From Streptomyces althioticus (GTDB taxonomy: Bacteria > Actinomycetota > Actinomycetes > Streptomycetales > Streptomycetaceae), in the NCBI GenBank assembly GCA_014649355.1, contig BMSW01000029.1, positions 1 to 51,143 of the forward strand: DNA of 51,143 nucleotides, read 5' to 3'. Shown here piece by piece: positions 40,062 through 47,408 of this stretch. Positions within the stretch are counted from its first letter, which is position 1; each line of letters opens with the position of its first letter. The translations under genes were made by a program, and so were the position numbers. A model generated the notes under the pieces. That model was not told the origin of the DNA. It saw only the letters and a program-made list of their open reading frames with translations, and did not search any database.

Positions 40062-40559
40062 GCCCCTTGGAGCGACCGCCCCGTGGCCGTGGACGAACTC
40101 GACACCCGCATCCTGCGCCTGCTCCTCGAACAGCCGCGTACGTCCGTGCGCGAGTACGCGCGCATCCTCGGCGTCGCGCGCGGCACGCTCCAGGCGCGGC
40201 TCGACCGTATGGAGCGCGAGGGGGTCATCACCGGCGTAGGCCCCGCCCTCTCCCCCGCCGCGCTGGGCCACCCGGTGCTGGCCTTCGTGCACATCGAGGT
40301 CACCCAGGGGCATCTGGACGAGGTGGGGGACGCGCTGGCGGCGGTGCCGGAGATCGTGGAGGCGTTCTCCATCACGGGCGGCGGCGACCTGCTGACCCGG
40401 GTGGTGGCCCGGGACAACGCCCACCTGGAGGACGTGATCCAGAAGCTGATCGGGATGCCGGGCGTGGTCCGCACCCGTACGGAGGTGGCGCTGCGGGAGC
40501 GGGTGCCGCACCGGCTGCTGCCGCTGGTGGAGTCGATCGGCCGGTCGGCGCGCGGCTAG
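40056..40559 (+). CDS. Lrp/AsnC family transcriptional regulator
   Basis: A 167-residue regulator if started at ATG 40056. The N-terminal HTH is VDELDTRILRLLLEQPRTSV, REYARILGVARGTLQARLDR, MEREGVITG. The C-terminal RAM domain (LAFVHIEVTQGHLDEVGDAL, EIVEAFSITGGGDLLTRVV, DVIQKLIGMPGVVRTRTEV) binds amino acids or related ligands. GTG 40083 or 40089 are alternative starts; the ATG at 40056 lies inside an inverted-repeat arm and has no ribosome binding site. It is divergent from the second FUSC gene, a likely target. Confidence 0.9.
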   Translation: MAAPWSDRPVAVDELDTRILRLLLEQPRTSVREYARILGVARGTLQARLDRMEREGVITGVGPALSPAALGHPVLAFVHIEVTQGHLDEVGDALAAVPEIVEAFSITGGGDLLTRVVARDNAHLEDVIQKLIGMPGVVRTRTEVALRERVPHRLLPLVESIGRSARG

Positions 40560-40578
40560 CCCCTGCCATGCTGGACGT

Positions 40579-41286
40579 ATGAGCGCACTCGGCACCCTCT
40601 CGGTCGTCTTCGATCTCGACGGAACACTCGTGGACAGCGAGCCGAACTACTACGAGGCGGGGCGCCGCACACTCGTCGAGTACGGCGTCCCGGACTTCTC
40701 CTGGGAGGAGCACGAGCGTTACGTGGGGATCAGCACGCGGGAGACGATCGCCGACTGGCGCCGCCGTTACGGCCTGTCGGCGTCGGTGGACGAGCTGGTC
40801 GCGGTCAAGAACGGCCACTACCTGGAGCTGGCCCGGACGAAGACGACGGTGTTCCCCGAGATGCGCGCCTTCGTGGAGCGGCTGGCGGACGCGGGTGTCC
40901 CGATGGCCGTGGCGTCGGGATCGTCGGCCGAGGCGATCGACGTGATCCTGGCCGGCACCGGCCTGGACGCACATCTGCGCACCGTCGTGTCGGCCGACGA
41001 GGTGGCCCGGGGCAAACCGGCGCCGGACGTGTTCCTGGAGGCGGCGCGGCGGCTCGGCGCGGACCCGGCGGACTGCGTGGTGGTCGAGGACGCGGCGCCG
41101 GGCGCGGCCGCCGCGCACGCGGCCGGGATGCGCTGCATCGCCGTCCCCTACGTCGCCGCGCAGGCCGACGCGCCGGAGTTCGCCACGGCGGGCCTGCTGC
41201 TGCGCGGCGGCCAGTCGGAGTTCACGGCGCGGGCGGCCTGGGAGTGGCTGACCGGGACCGAGGCCCACAGCGTCCGCCGGAGCTGA
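40579..41286 (+). CDS. HAD-superfamily hydrolase (beta-phosphoglucomutase-like)
   Basis: A 235-residue subfamily I HAD phosphatase. Motif I is VVFDLDGTLVDSE (Asp12 nucleophile, Asp14), motif II is MAVASGSS, the motif III Lys is RGKPAPDVFL and motif IV is CVVVEDAAPGAAAAHAAGM. The helical cap lies at about residues 20-90. It dephosphorylates a small phosphometabolite; the exact substrate cannot be told. CATGCT ends six bases before the ATG and there is no ribosome binding site, so leaderless initiation is likely. It follows the Lrp/AsnC gene by 19 bases. Confidence 0.92.
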   Translation: MSALGTLSVVFDLDGTLVDSEPNYYEAGRRTLVEYGVPDFSWEEHERYVGISTRETIADWRRRYGLSASVDELVAVKNGHYLELARTKTTVFPEMRAFVERLADAGVPMAVASGSSAEAIDVILAGTGLDAHLRTVVSADEVARGKPAPDVFLEAARRLGADPADCVVVEDAAPGAAAAHAAGMRCIAVPYVAAQADAPEFATAGLLLRGGQSEFTARAAWEWLTGTEAHSVRRS

Positions 41287-41427
41287 CCCGCACCGGCGCG
41301 GGAGCCCTCGGACGCCGTGCGGGGGCCGCTCCCCGAAGCGGCCGAAAATTCTTTCCCGAACGGTGATTGTTACGCGCTCCGCGTCCGTACTTCCTGGTGT
41401 TGGGCCGTTCTTAACCCAGGAGGCACG

Positions 41428-42177
41428 ATGCGCATCTCGCGCAGCACGGCAGGAACCGCGTTCGTGTGCGGAGCCATGATCCTCACCCTCACCGCGCTGG
41501 CCTATCCCACCATGCTGGGCGTACAGACCACTTCCACCAAGGCGGACCGGGTGGTCGCCAACACCAACTACGGCCCGCTGACCGAGGCGGACCGCGACTT
41601 CGTGGTGAAGGTGCGTGCGGCCGGACTGTGGGAGCACCCCTTGGGGCTGCTGGCGATGGAGCGGGGTACGACGCCCGAGATGAAGGAGGCGGGCGAACAC
41701 CTGGTCGTCGGCCACGGCCGGCTGGACGCCAGCTGCCGCAAGATCTCTCTGGAGCTCGGCATCACGCTGCCGAACCAGGCGTCACCGCAGCAGCAGGGCT
41801 TCGTGGAGACCGTCAAGGCGACGAGCGGCAAGGAGTTCGACTCCACGGCGGTGAACATCATGCGGGTGACCCACGGGCAGATCTTCCCCGCCATCGCCAA
41901 CATCCGGGCGAACACCCGCAACACGCTGATCCGGCAGCTCGCGGACCAGGCCAACGACACCGTGCTCGACCACATCACGGTGCTGGAGAAGACGGGTCTG
42001 GTCAATCACGAGCAGGTCAACTTCCAGCAGACGAGCCCGCCGAAGCTGCCGCAGGAGCAGGTCACGCCGCCGGCGCCGCAGGCGGGCGCGCCGGTGATCG
42101 CCCTGCCGATCCCGAAGGAGCTGGAGGACCTCAACACGGCCTCCCCGGCGCCGTCGCCGTCGGGCACGGTGCGCTGA
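41428..42177 (+). CDS. DUF4142 family exported/membrane-anchored protein
   Basis: A 249-residue protein with an N-terminal hydrophobic segment (residues 9-30, FVCGAMILTLTALAYPTMLG) that acts as signal or anchor. The DUF4142 helical domain follows: TEADRDFVVKVRAAGLWEHP, GLLAMERGTTPEMKEAGEHL, VVGHGRLDASCRKISLELGI and DSTAVNIMRVTHGQIFPAIA. The fold is ferritin-like; conserved Glu/His pairs suggest metal or oxidative-stress roles, unproven. The last 45 residues are Pro-rich and disordered. The ATG has AGGAGG four bases upstream. Confidence 0.85.
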   Translation: MRISRSTAGTAFVCGAMILTLTALAYPTMLGVQTTSTKADRVVANTNYGPLTEADRDFVVKVRAAGLWEHPLGLLAMERGTTPEMKEAGEHLVVGHGRLDASCRKISLELGITLPNQASPQQQGFVETVKATSGKEFDSTAVNIMRVTHGQIFPAIANIRANTRNTLIRQLADQANDTVLDHITVLEKTGLVNHEQVNFQQTSPPKLPQEQVTPPAPQAGAPVIALPIPKELEDLNTASPAPSPSGTVR

Positions 42178-42196
42178 CGGGGACGCGGCCCGCGGT

Positions 42197-42985
42197 TCAG
42201 GACCTGCGGCGGGGCTTGCCCCGTCGCGGGTTCTTCGCCGTTCCGCCGCCTCCGCCGGTTCCCCGCCGGGCGCGGCCCGCGGCCCCGGCGGACGGCTGCC
42301 GGCGGCGTCCGCCGTCTCCCTGGCCCGACCGGTCCTTCTTCGGCTCCGCCTTCTTCTCCTGCGAGGGCTGCGGGCGGCGGCCGCGCGTGCTGTTGACGGT
42401 GCGGCCGCGCACGATGCCGATGAAGTCCTCGACCAGGTCCGTGGTCGCCGCCTCCGGCCAGGCCAGGCCCACGCTCGAGGCGGGCGCGTCCTCCAGCGGG
42501 CGGTGGGTGAGGTCCTTGCGGTGGTGCAGCCGGGCCAGCGACAGGGGCACCACGAGCACGCCGATGCCCGCGGCGACCAGCTCGATCGCGTCGGCGGTGG
42601 TGGCCGGGCGTTCCAGCGCGGGGCGTCCCGGCAGGGTCTCCCAGTGCAGCACGTCGTCGAGGGGGTGCAGCACGATGTCGTCCGCGAGGTCCTCGACGGT
42701 GACCGAGTCGGCGGCGGTGACCAGGTGGTCCTTGGGGACCACGACGACGGTCTGCTCGGTGTAGAGGGGGATGGCGCTGAGCACCGTCCGGTCGACCGGG
42801 AGCCGGAGCAGACCCGCATCGGCCTCGCCGTCCAGCAGCATCCCGTGCGCCGGCTGTGGAGGCGCCTGGGTGAGGGTCAGCGGAACGTCGGGCTGCCGCT
42901 CGTTCCAGACGCGCACCCACTTGTCGGGCATCACACCGGGGACGTACACGAGGCGGAACGAGGGGGACACTTCCGGGCCGGTCAC
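42197..42985 (-). CDS. LysR-type substrate-binding domain protein lacking the HTH, with basic tail
   Basis: A 262-residue protein. Residues 8-190 form a LysR effector-binding (periplasmic-binding type 2) domain: FRLVYVPGVMPDKWVRVWNE, LLDGEADAGLLRLPVDRTVL, YTEQTVVVVPKDHLVTAADS, AIELVAAGIGVLVVPLSLAR. The DNA-binding HTH that normally precedes it is absent. Instead about 65 C-terminal residues are Lys/Arg/Gly-rich (KKAEPKKDRSGQGDGGRRR near its middle) and likely bind nucleic acid. GTG start; TAGCCT ends six bases before it, suggesting a leaderless mRNA. Divergent from the DUF5997 gene 84 bases away. Confidence 0.82.
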   Translation of the reverse strand: MTGPEVSPSFRLVYVPGVMPDKWVRVWNERQPDVPLTLTQAPPQPAHGMLLDGEADAGLLRLPVDRTVLSAIPLYTEQTVVVVPKDHLVTAADSVTVEDLADDIVLHPLDDVLHWETLPGRPALERPATTADAIELVAAGIGVLVVPLSLARLHHRKDLTHRPLEDAPASSVGLAWPEAATTDLVEDFIGIVRGRTVNSTRGRRPQPSQEKKAEPKKDRSGQGDGGRRRQPSAGAAGRARRGTGGGGGTAKNPRRGKPRRRS

Positions 42986-43069
42986 CTGGCCAGGCTACCG
43001 GCCGCGGCCGGCGGCCGTTCACCACGGCCGTGGTCGGCGGCCGCGCCCACGCTCGATACCCTGGACGCC

Positions 43070-43471
43070 ATGACGCAGCACCAGAGCACCCAGACGATGA
43101 AGCCCGCGACCGCGGCGAAGAAACTGGGTGTGTACCTCGAGGCCACCCCCGCCGAGTTCCGGGAGGGCGTGGTCTCGCGCGCGGAACTGAACGCGCTCCA
43201 GGCCGATCCCCCGCAGTGGCTGCGGGACCTGCGGCGCGACGGCCCGCACCCCCGCCCGGTGGTCGCGGCCAAGCTGGGCGTCTCGATCTCCGGTCTGGCC
43301 CGTGCCGGTCTGACCGAGCCGCTCACCACCGAGCAGATCGAGGCGCTGAAGCAGGAGCGCCCCGAGTGGCTGGAGCGGGAGCGCGCCACCCAGGCCGAGG
43401 TCCGCAAGGAGGCGGCGCGGCTGAAGCAGCGTGACCGCGAGAACGCGGAGAGCGCCGAGAACGGCGACTGA
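43070..43471 (+). CDS. DUF5997 family protein
   Basis: A 133-residue small soluble protein recognised as DUF5997. Conserved features are MKPATAAKKLGVYLEATPAE, FREGVVSRAELNALQADPPQ and WLRDLRRDGPHPRPVVAAKL. The C-terminal half is a highly charged helix. Function unknown. TACCCT ends seven bases before the ATG with no ribosome binding site, so the mRNA is probably leaderless. Divergent from the HTH-less LysR-type gene; from general knowledge the two are neighbours in other streptomycetes. A terminator follows 20 bases after the stop. Confidence 0.85.
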   Translation: MTQHQSTQTMKPATAAKKLGVYLEATPAEFREGVVSRAELNALQADPPQWLRDLRRDGPHPRPVVAAKLGVSISGLARAGLTEPLTTEQIEALKQERPEWLERERATQAEVRKEAARLKQRDRENAESAENGD

Positions 43472-43491
43472 GGTCCCCCTCGACCGTTCAG

Positions 43492-43523
43492 ACACCCCCG
43501 GCCGGGTTCCCGGTCCGGGGGTG
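43492..43523 (+). terminator. Terminator after DUF5997
   Basis: ACACCCCCGG and CCGGGGGTGT form the main stem with an inner CGGG/CCCG extension, followed shortly by CCTTTTCC. It begins 21 bases after the stop. Confidence 0.8.
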
Positions 43524-43599
43524 TTCCTTTTCCGTCTCTCGTGTGCCGGGGCATCGGGCGCCGCCCCACCTCTTCCGCGGAACAGATATATGCACCACC

Positions 43600-44142
43600 A
43601 TGTGGCGCTATCGCACGCGCCCGTGGCGGCGCGCCCGACCGCGCCCGGGGTGGGACATGCACGACACCAGGTGGAAGCAGGCCGTCGAATGGCTGGCCGC
43701 GGCGGCCACGGACCCGCAGGAGTGCAAACGCCAGTGGGACCACGGCCAGGGGACGGCCCTGCTCGCGGCCGGACGGTACTGGGACGTGCTGAGCGTGCCC
43801 GACCGCCTCGGGCTGCTGGCCCTGGACCTGCTGTGGAGCGATCCGCTGGAGTTGCCCGGACCGACGCTGGTGGACGTCACGGCCCGCCGGGTGGGGTTCT
43901 TCCTGCCGCCCGACCCGGACAGCGAGTGGGTGGGCTTCGGGGTACGTCATGTGGGCCGCGGGTCGTGGATCGCGGTGCCGCCGCCGTACCGGCCCTCCGG
44001 CCGGCTGGAGTGGCTGGTCCCGCCGGACGGCACCGGCACGCTGCACGCGGCGGAGCCGCTGGAACGGGCGCTGCGGCGGGCGACGGGCACGTTGGCGGTG
44101 CTGGCGCCGGTCAGCGCGGAGCCGAGTCCGGACTGCTGGTGA
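43600..44142 (+). CDS. Hypothetical protein
   Basis: A soluble protein of 180 residues if started at ATG 43600 and 161 if started at ATG 43657 (MHDTRWKQAVEWL). The latter has GGGGTGGGA just upstream; the N-terminal part between is Arg-rich and may not be translated. Segments such as WLAAAATDPQECKRQWDHGQ and ALLAAGRYWDVLSVPDRLGL recall the small primase/polymerase-like N-terminal domains of actinobacteria, but no catalytic DxD is seen and I do not assign it. Its last 32 bases overlap the convergent gene at 44111-44842. TTCCGCGGAA at 43572-43581 is a 10-base palindrome upstream. Confidence 0.65.
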   Translation: MWRYRTRPWRRARPRPGWDMHDTRWKQAVEWLAAAATDPQECKRQWDHGQGTALLAAGRYWDVLSVPDRLGLLALDLLWSDPLELPGPTLVDVTARRVGFFLPPDPDSEWVGFGVRHVGRGSWIAVPPPYRPSGRLEWLVPPDGTGTLHAAEPLERALRRATGTLAVLAPVSAEPSPDCW

Positions 44143-44842
44143 TCCCAGGCTCCGGCGCCTGTTCCGGTACGGCGGCGCCGGGCTCCGCCGCCCCGGGCGT
44201 CTCCTCCGAGGACGCCCGGCCGCCCACCGCCCTGGAGGGCGTCCTCACGGCCGCCTCGGGTGTCTCCGGGGAGCGCGACTCCTCGGACCCGGCCTCAGGC
44301 GCCCCGCCGGACGGCACGGTCCCGCGTGTCTCCTCCGGAAGGCTCGCCTCGGACGTCCCCTCAGGTGTCGCTCGCGGGCGCTCGCGCGACGGCACGACCT
44401 CGGGCGCGCCGTGAGAGGGCCGCTCCCCCGGCATGTCCTCCGACGCCTTACCGGACGGCGTCGTCCCGCGCGTCGCCGGGGAGGGCTTTCCCTCCGGTGC
44501 CGCCTGTTGTCCCTCGCCCGAGGTCTCGTCGGGGGGCTTGGCCTCCGGCGTCTCCTCGGACGCCCCACCGGGCTCCCCCTCCCATGCCCCCGCCGCCAGC
44601 AAGGGAACGGGAACGCGGAACGGTACGGCACGCGCCGGGCCGCGGTCGCCCGCGGGCACCACCGCGAAGGACGCCCACACCCCCTCCCGGTGTCCCGGCA
44701 CGGTGTGCCCCTTCGCCCGCCACTCCGCGACGAGTTCCGCGTAGATCGGCGTGTTCGCCACATGGCCGCCGGTCAGTTGCGCGTACGGCCGGCTCACGGC
44801 GCCGTGCCCGAGAAGGCGCCGCGCCGTCTCAGTGCTGTCCAT
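44111..44842 (-). CDS. Hypothetical protein with long acidic Pro/Glu/Ser-rich tail
   Basis: A 243-residue protein not recognised as a family. Residues 1-80 look folded (MDSTETARRLLGHGAVSRPY, ANTPIYAELVAEWRAKGHTV, GVWASFAVVPAGDRGPAR). Residues 90-243 are low complexity with recurring Pro-Glu-Ser/Thr-Glu-Glu-Thr-Pro clusters (for example GGASEETPEAKPPDETSGEG), predicted disordered. The start is ATG 44842, chosen because the upstream frame is not protein-like; GGAGG lies about 15 bases upstream. Divergent from the MerR-clamp gene at 45000, so the two could share a regulatory region. Confidence 0.65.
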   Translation of the reverse strand: MDSTETARRLLGHGAVSRPYAQLTGGHVANTPIYAELVAEWRAKGHTVPGHREGVWASFAVVPAGDRGPARAVPFRVPVPLLAAGAWEGEPGGASEETPEAKPPDETSGEGQQAAPEGKPSPATRGTTPSGKASEDMPGERPSHGAPEVVPSRERPRATPEGTSEASLPEETRGTVPSGGAPEAGSEESRSPETPEAAVRTPSRAVGGRASSEETPGAAEPGAAVPEQAPEPGITSSPDSAPR

Positions 44843-44949
44843 GCCGGAGCAACGCGCCTCCGTGCGCCGGTGGTACGCCGTGGGCTCCACCTCCGCCCGC
44901 GGGGGTGACATCGTCACCCGGTCGGCCGTACGCGTCGGGGAGGCGGGGT

Positions 44950-44980
44950 TTGACCCTCGACCTGGTCGAGGCGGCAGGGT
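44950..44980 (+). promoter_or_regulatory. MerR-type promoter with 19-base spacer
   Basis: TTGACC (44950-44955), 19 bases, CAGGGT (44975-44980). The over-long 19-base spacer is the hallmark of MerR-activated promoters. Within it CCTCGACC-T-GGTCGAGG (44955-44971) is a perfect 8-base inverted repeat. It lies 20 bases before the MerR-clamp start. Confidence 0.75.
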
Positions 44981-44999
44981 CCCGGGAGTGGAGAGCGAG

Positions 45000-46073
45000 A
45001 TGCGCAGCATTGGTGAGATGGCCCGCGAGAGCGGGCTGGGCGTCAGCGCCCTGAGGTTCTACGACCGTGCCGGGGTCCTGGTCCCCGACCAGGTCGACCC
45101 GGTCACGGGCTACCGCTGGTACGCGCCGGAGCAGCTCGGTGAGGCCAGGGTGCTGGCCCGGCTGCGCCGTGCGGGCATGCCGCTGGCGGACGTCCGGCTG
45201 GTGCTGGCCGGCTGGACGGCCGCCGACACCGATCTCGTACGCTGGCTTCTGGAGGCGCATCTGCGCCGGCTGGAGGAAGGGCTGTCGGCCGCCCGCGTCG
45301 AGTTCTCCGCGCTTCGTGATCTTCTCGACGACAGGGAGAACCCCCTCATGACCTCACCCCGTTCCGCCACCCGGCTGTCCGTGTCCGGTCCCGGTCTGGC
45401 CGCCGCGCTGGACGCGGTCCGCTTCGCCGCCGGGACCGACCCGGAGCTGCCGGTGCTGGCCGGCGTCCATCTCGACGTCGAGGGCGACGCGCTGCACGTC
45501 GTGGCGACCGACCGGTACCGGATGGCGGTGGCGCGCACCACGGCCGGCGGGCACGGGGGCGGCCGGGTGCGGACGACCGTGCCGCTGCCGCTCGTCGACG
45601 CGATGCGGGCACTGCTCGACGGCGAGGACGAGGTGAGCCTCGCCGTGGACGACGGGCGCGTGACCCTGGAGGCCGGTGACCGGCAGACGGGCGGCCGGTG
45701 CGCGGAGCAGGACTTCCCGGACTACCGGCGCCTGGTGCGGCTGCCCGCCGGGCGCCGGGCCGAGGTGGACGTGCCGGCTTTCGCGGAGGCGGTGCGCACG
45801 GGTCCGGTGCGTCTGCACGAGGACGGCGCCGCGAGAACCGAGCTGACGGTGCTCGAGGTGTCGGAGGACGGCCGGGTCACGCCGGTAACGGAGGGCGCCG
45901 ACGGCCCGGACCTCGTCGCGGTGAACCGGGCGTTCCTGCTGGACGCGCTCGCCGCGGCGGCCGACGACCGGCTCGTCCTGGAGTTCGGGGCCCCGACGGC
46001 CCCGCTCGCGATCCGCCGGCCCGGTGACGAGCACACGTTCTCGCTGCTGATGCCGGTGCGGCTGTCCGACTGA
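45000..46073 (+). CDS. MerR regulator fused to DNA polymerase III beta-clamp domains
   Basis: A 357-residue fusion. Residues 1-70 are a complete MerR winged helix (MRSIGEMARESGLGVSALRF, YDRAGVLVPDQVDPVTGYRW, YAPEQLGEARVLARLRRAGM), followed by the dimerisation helix to about 110. Residues 117-357 are sliding-clamp-like: LPVLAGVHLDVEGDALHVVA, TDRYRMAVART, DFPDYRRLV (the FPDYRR strand of DnaN), VNRAFLLDAL and the C-terminal LLMPVRL, matching the MPMRL end of E. coli beta that lines the peptide-binding cleft. A full clamp has three domains (~370 residues); only about two are present. It has its own MerR-type promoter. Confidence 0.88.
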   Translation: MRSIGEMARESGLGVSALRFYDRAGVLVPDQVDPVTGYRWYAPEQLGEARVLARLRRAGMPLADVRLVLAGWTAADTDLVRWLLEAHLRRLEEGLSAARVEFSALRDLLDDRENPLMTSPRSATRLSVSGPGLAAALDAVRFAAGTDPELPVLAGVHLDVEGDALHVVATDRYRMAVARTTAGGHGGGRVRTTVPLPLVDAMRALLDGEDEVSLAVDDGRVTLEAGDRQTGGRCAEQDFPDYRRLVRLPAGRRAEVDVPAFAEAVRTGPVRLHEDGAARTELTVLEVSEDGRVTPVTEGADGPDLVAVNRAFLLDALAAAADDRLVLEFGAPTAPLAIRRPGDEHTFSLLMPVRLSD

Positions 46074-46098
46074 GGCGGGCCCGGTCCCGGAACGCACG

Positions 46099-46138
46099 AC
46101 GGCCCGGGCGGCTCCCTCACGGGGGCCGTCCGGGCCGT
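46099..46138. terminator. Bidirectional terminator hairpin
   Basis: ACGGCCCGGGCGGCTCCC and GGGGGCCGTCCGGGCCGT form an 18-base stem with a few mismatches around TCAC. It lies between the converging MerR-clamp and antiporter genes. Confidence 0.75.
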
Positions 46139-46156
46139 ACGCACGGTCGGCGGGGG

Positions 46157-47404
46157 TCAGCGGTCGCGGCCGCTGTCCTCCATCGGCTCCAGCGTCTCCG
46201 CGGCGGGCGTGGAGCGCTGGGCGAGCAGGGTGTCGGGCGCGGGCGTCCGCCGTCCGGCCAGCCACATCGCGATCGGCTCGGTGTAGCGGGCGGTGAGCGG
46301 CCCGATGATCACCAGGACGAGGACGTACGCGGTGGCGAGCGGGCCGAGCTGCGGCTCGATGCCGGCGGTGACGGCGAGTCCGGCGATGACGATGGAGAAC
46401 TCGCCGCGCGCCACGAGAGTGCCGCCAGCGCGCCAGCGGCCCTTGGCCGAGATGCCGGCCCTGCGGGCCGCCCACCAGCCGGTGGCGATCTTCGTCAGGG
46501 CGGTGACGACGGCCAGGCCCAGCGCCGGAAGGATGACCGGCGGGATGGACTGCGGGTCGGTGTGCAGGCCGAAGAAGACGAAGAACACCGCGGCGAACAG
46601 GTCGCGCAGCGGGGCGAGCAGGTTGTGCGCGCCTTCCGCGACCTCGCCGGACAGGGCGATGCCGACGAGGAACGCGCCGACGGCCGCCGAGACCTGGAGC
46701 TGCTGGGCGATGCCGGCGACCAGCAGGGTCAGGCCGAGCACGACGAGCAGCAGCTTCTCCGGGTCGTCGCTGGAGACGAAGCGGGAGATCACGCGGCCGT
46801 AGCGGACGGCGACGAAGAGCACGAGGCCGGCGACGCCGAGGGCGATGGCGAGGGTGACGCTGCCGGTGGCGAGGCTGACGCCGGCCAGCAGGGCGGTGAT
46901 GATCGGCAGGTAGACGGCCATCGCCAGGTCCTCGAGCACGAGGATGCTGAGGATGACCGGGGTCTCTCTGTTGCCGAGCCGGCCGAGGTCGCCGAGGACC
47001 TTGGCGATGACGCCGGAGGAGGAGATCCAGGTGACGCCCGCGAGCACCACGGCGGCGACCGGACCCCAGCCCATGAGCAGGGCGAGGGCGGCGCCGGGCA
47101 GGGCGTTGAGCGTCATGTCGACGAGACCGGCCGGGTACTGCGTCTTGAGGTTGGAGACGAGGTCGCTGGCCGTGTACTCGAGGCCGAGCATGAGGAGCAG
47201 CAGGATGACGCCGATCTCGGCGCCGATCGCGACGAACTCCTCGCTGGCGCCGAGGGGCAGCAGGCCGCCCTCGCCGAACGCGAGGCCGGCCAGCAGGTAG
47301 AGGGGGATGGGCGAGAACTGGAGGCGTCCGGCGAGGCGGCCGAGCAGGCCGAGGCCGAGGATGATCGCGCCGAACTCGATGAGGAAGATCGCGGAAGAGT
47401 GCAC
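46157..47404 (-). CDS. CPA2 cation:proton antiporter (KhtU/Kef-type membrane subunit)
   Basis: A 415-residue protein with about 12 transmembrane helices and no C-terminal TrkA-N domain. Family marks include GLGLLGRLAGRLQFSPIPLY, LAGLAFGEGGLLPLG, VILLLLMLGLEYT, VTWISSSGVIAKVLGDLG (the CPA2 core helix) and VARGEFSIVIAGLAV. It exchanges K+ or NH4+ for H+ across the membrane. GTG start four bases after the stop of the regulatory subunit gene, with GGGAG upstream. The order KhtT-like then KhtU-like matches the B. subtilis and streptomycete two-gene systems. Confidence 0.92.
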   Translation of the reverse strand: MHSSAIFLIEFGAIILGLGLLGRLAGRLQFSPIPLYLLAGLAFGEGGLLPLGASEEFVAIGAEIGVILLLLMLGLEYTASDLVSNLKTQYPAGLVDMTLNALPGAALALLMGWGPVAAVVLAGVTWISSSGVIAKVLGDLGRLGNRETPVILSILVLEDLAMAVYLPIITALLAGVSLATGSVTLAIALGVAGLVLFVAVRYGRVISRFVSSDDPEKLLLVVLGLTLLVAGIAQQLQVSAAVGAFLVGIALSGEVAEGAHNLLAPLRDLFAAVFFVFFGLHTDPQSIPPVILPALGLAVVTALTKIATGWWAARRAGISAKGRWRAGGTLVARGEFSIVIAGLAVTAGIEPQLGPLATAYVLVLVIIGPLTARYTEPIAMWLAGRRTPAPDTLLAQRSTPAAETLEPMEDSGRDR

Positions 47405-47408
47405 GCGC

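Noticed and set aside
38213..40582. Long forward open frame (about 789 codons)
   Set aside because: It is antisense to the FUSC gene and the repeat array, is Arg/Gly/His-rich with no family resemblance, and owes its length to high G+C.
41341..41420. ECF-sigma (SigE-type) promoter upstream of DUF4142
   Set aside because: GAAC and CGTC-like blocks occur but their spacing does not fit a known consensus.
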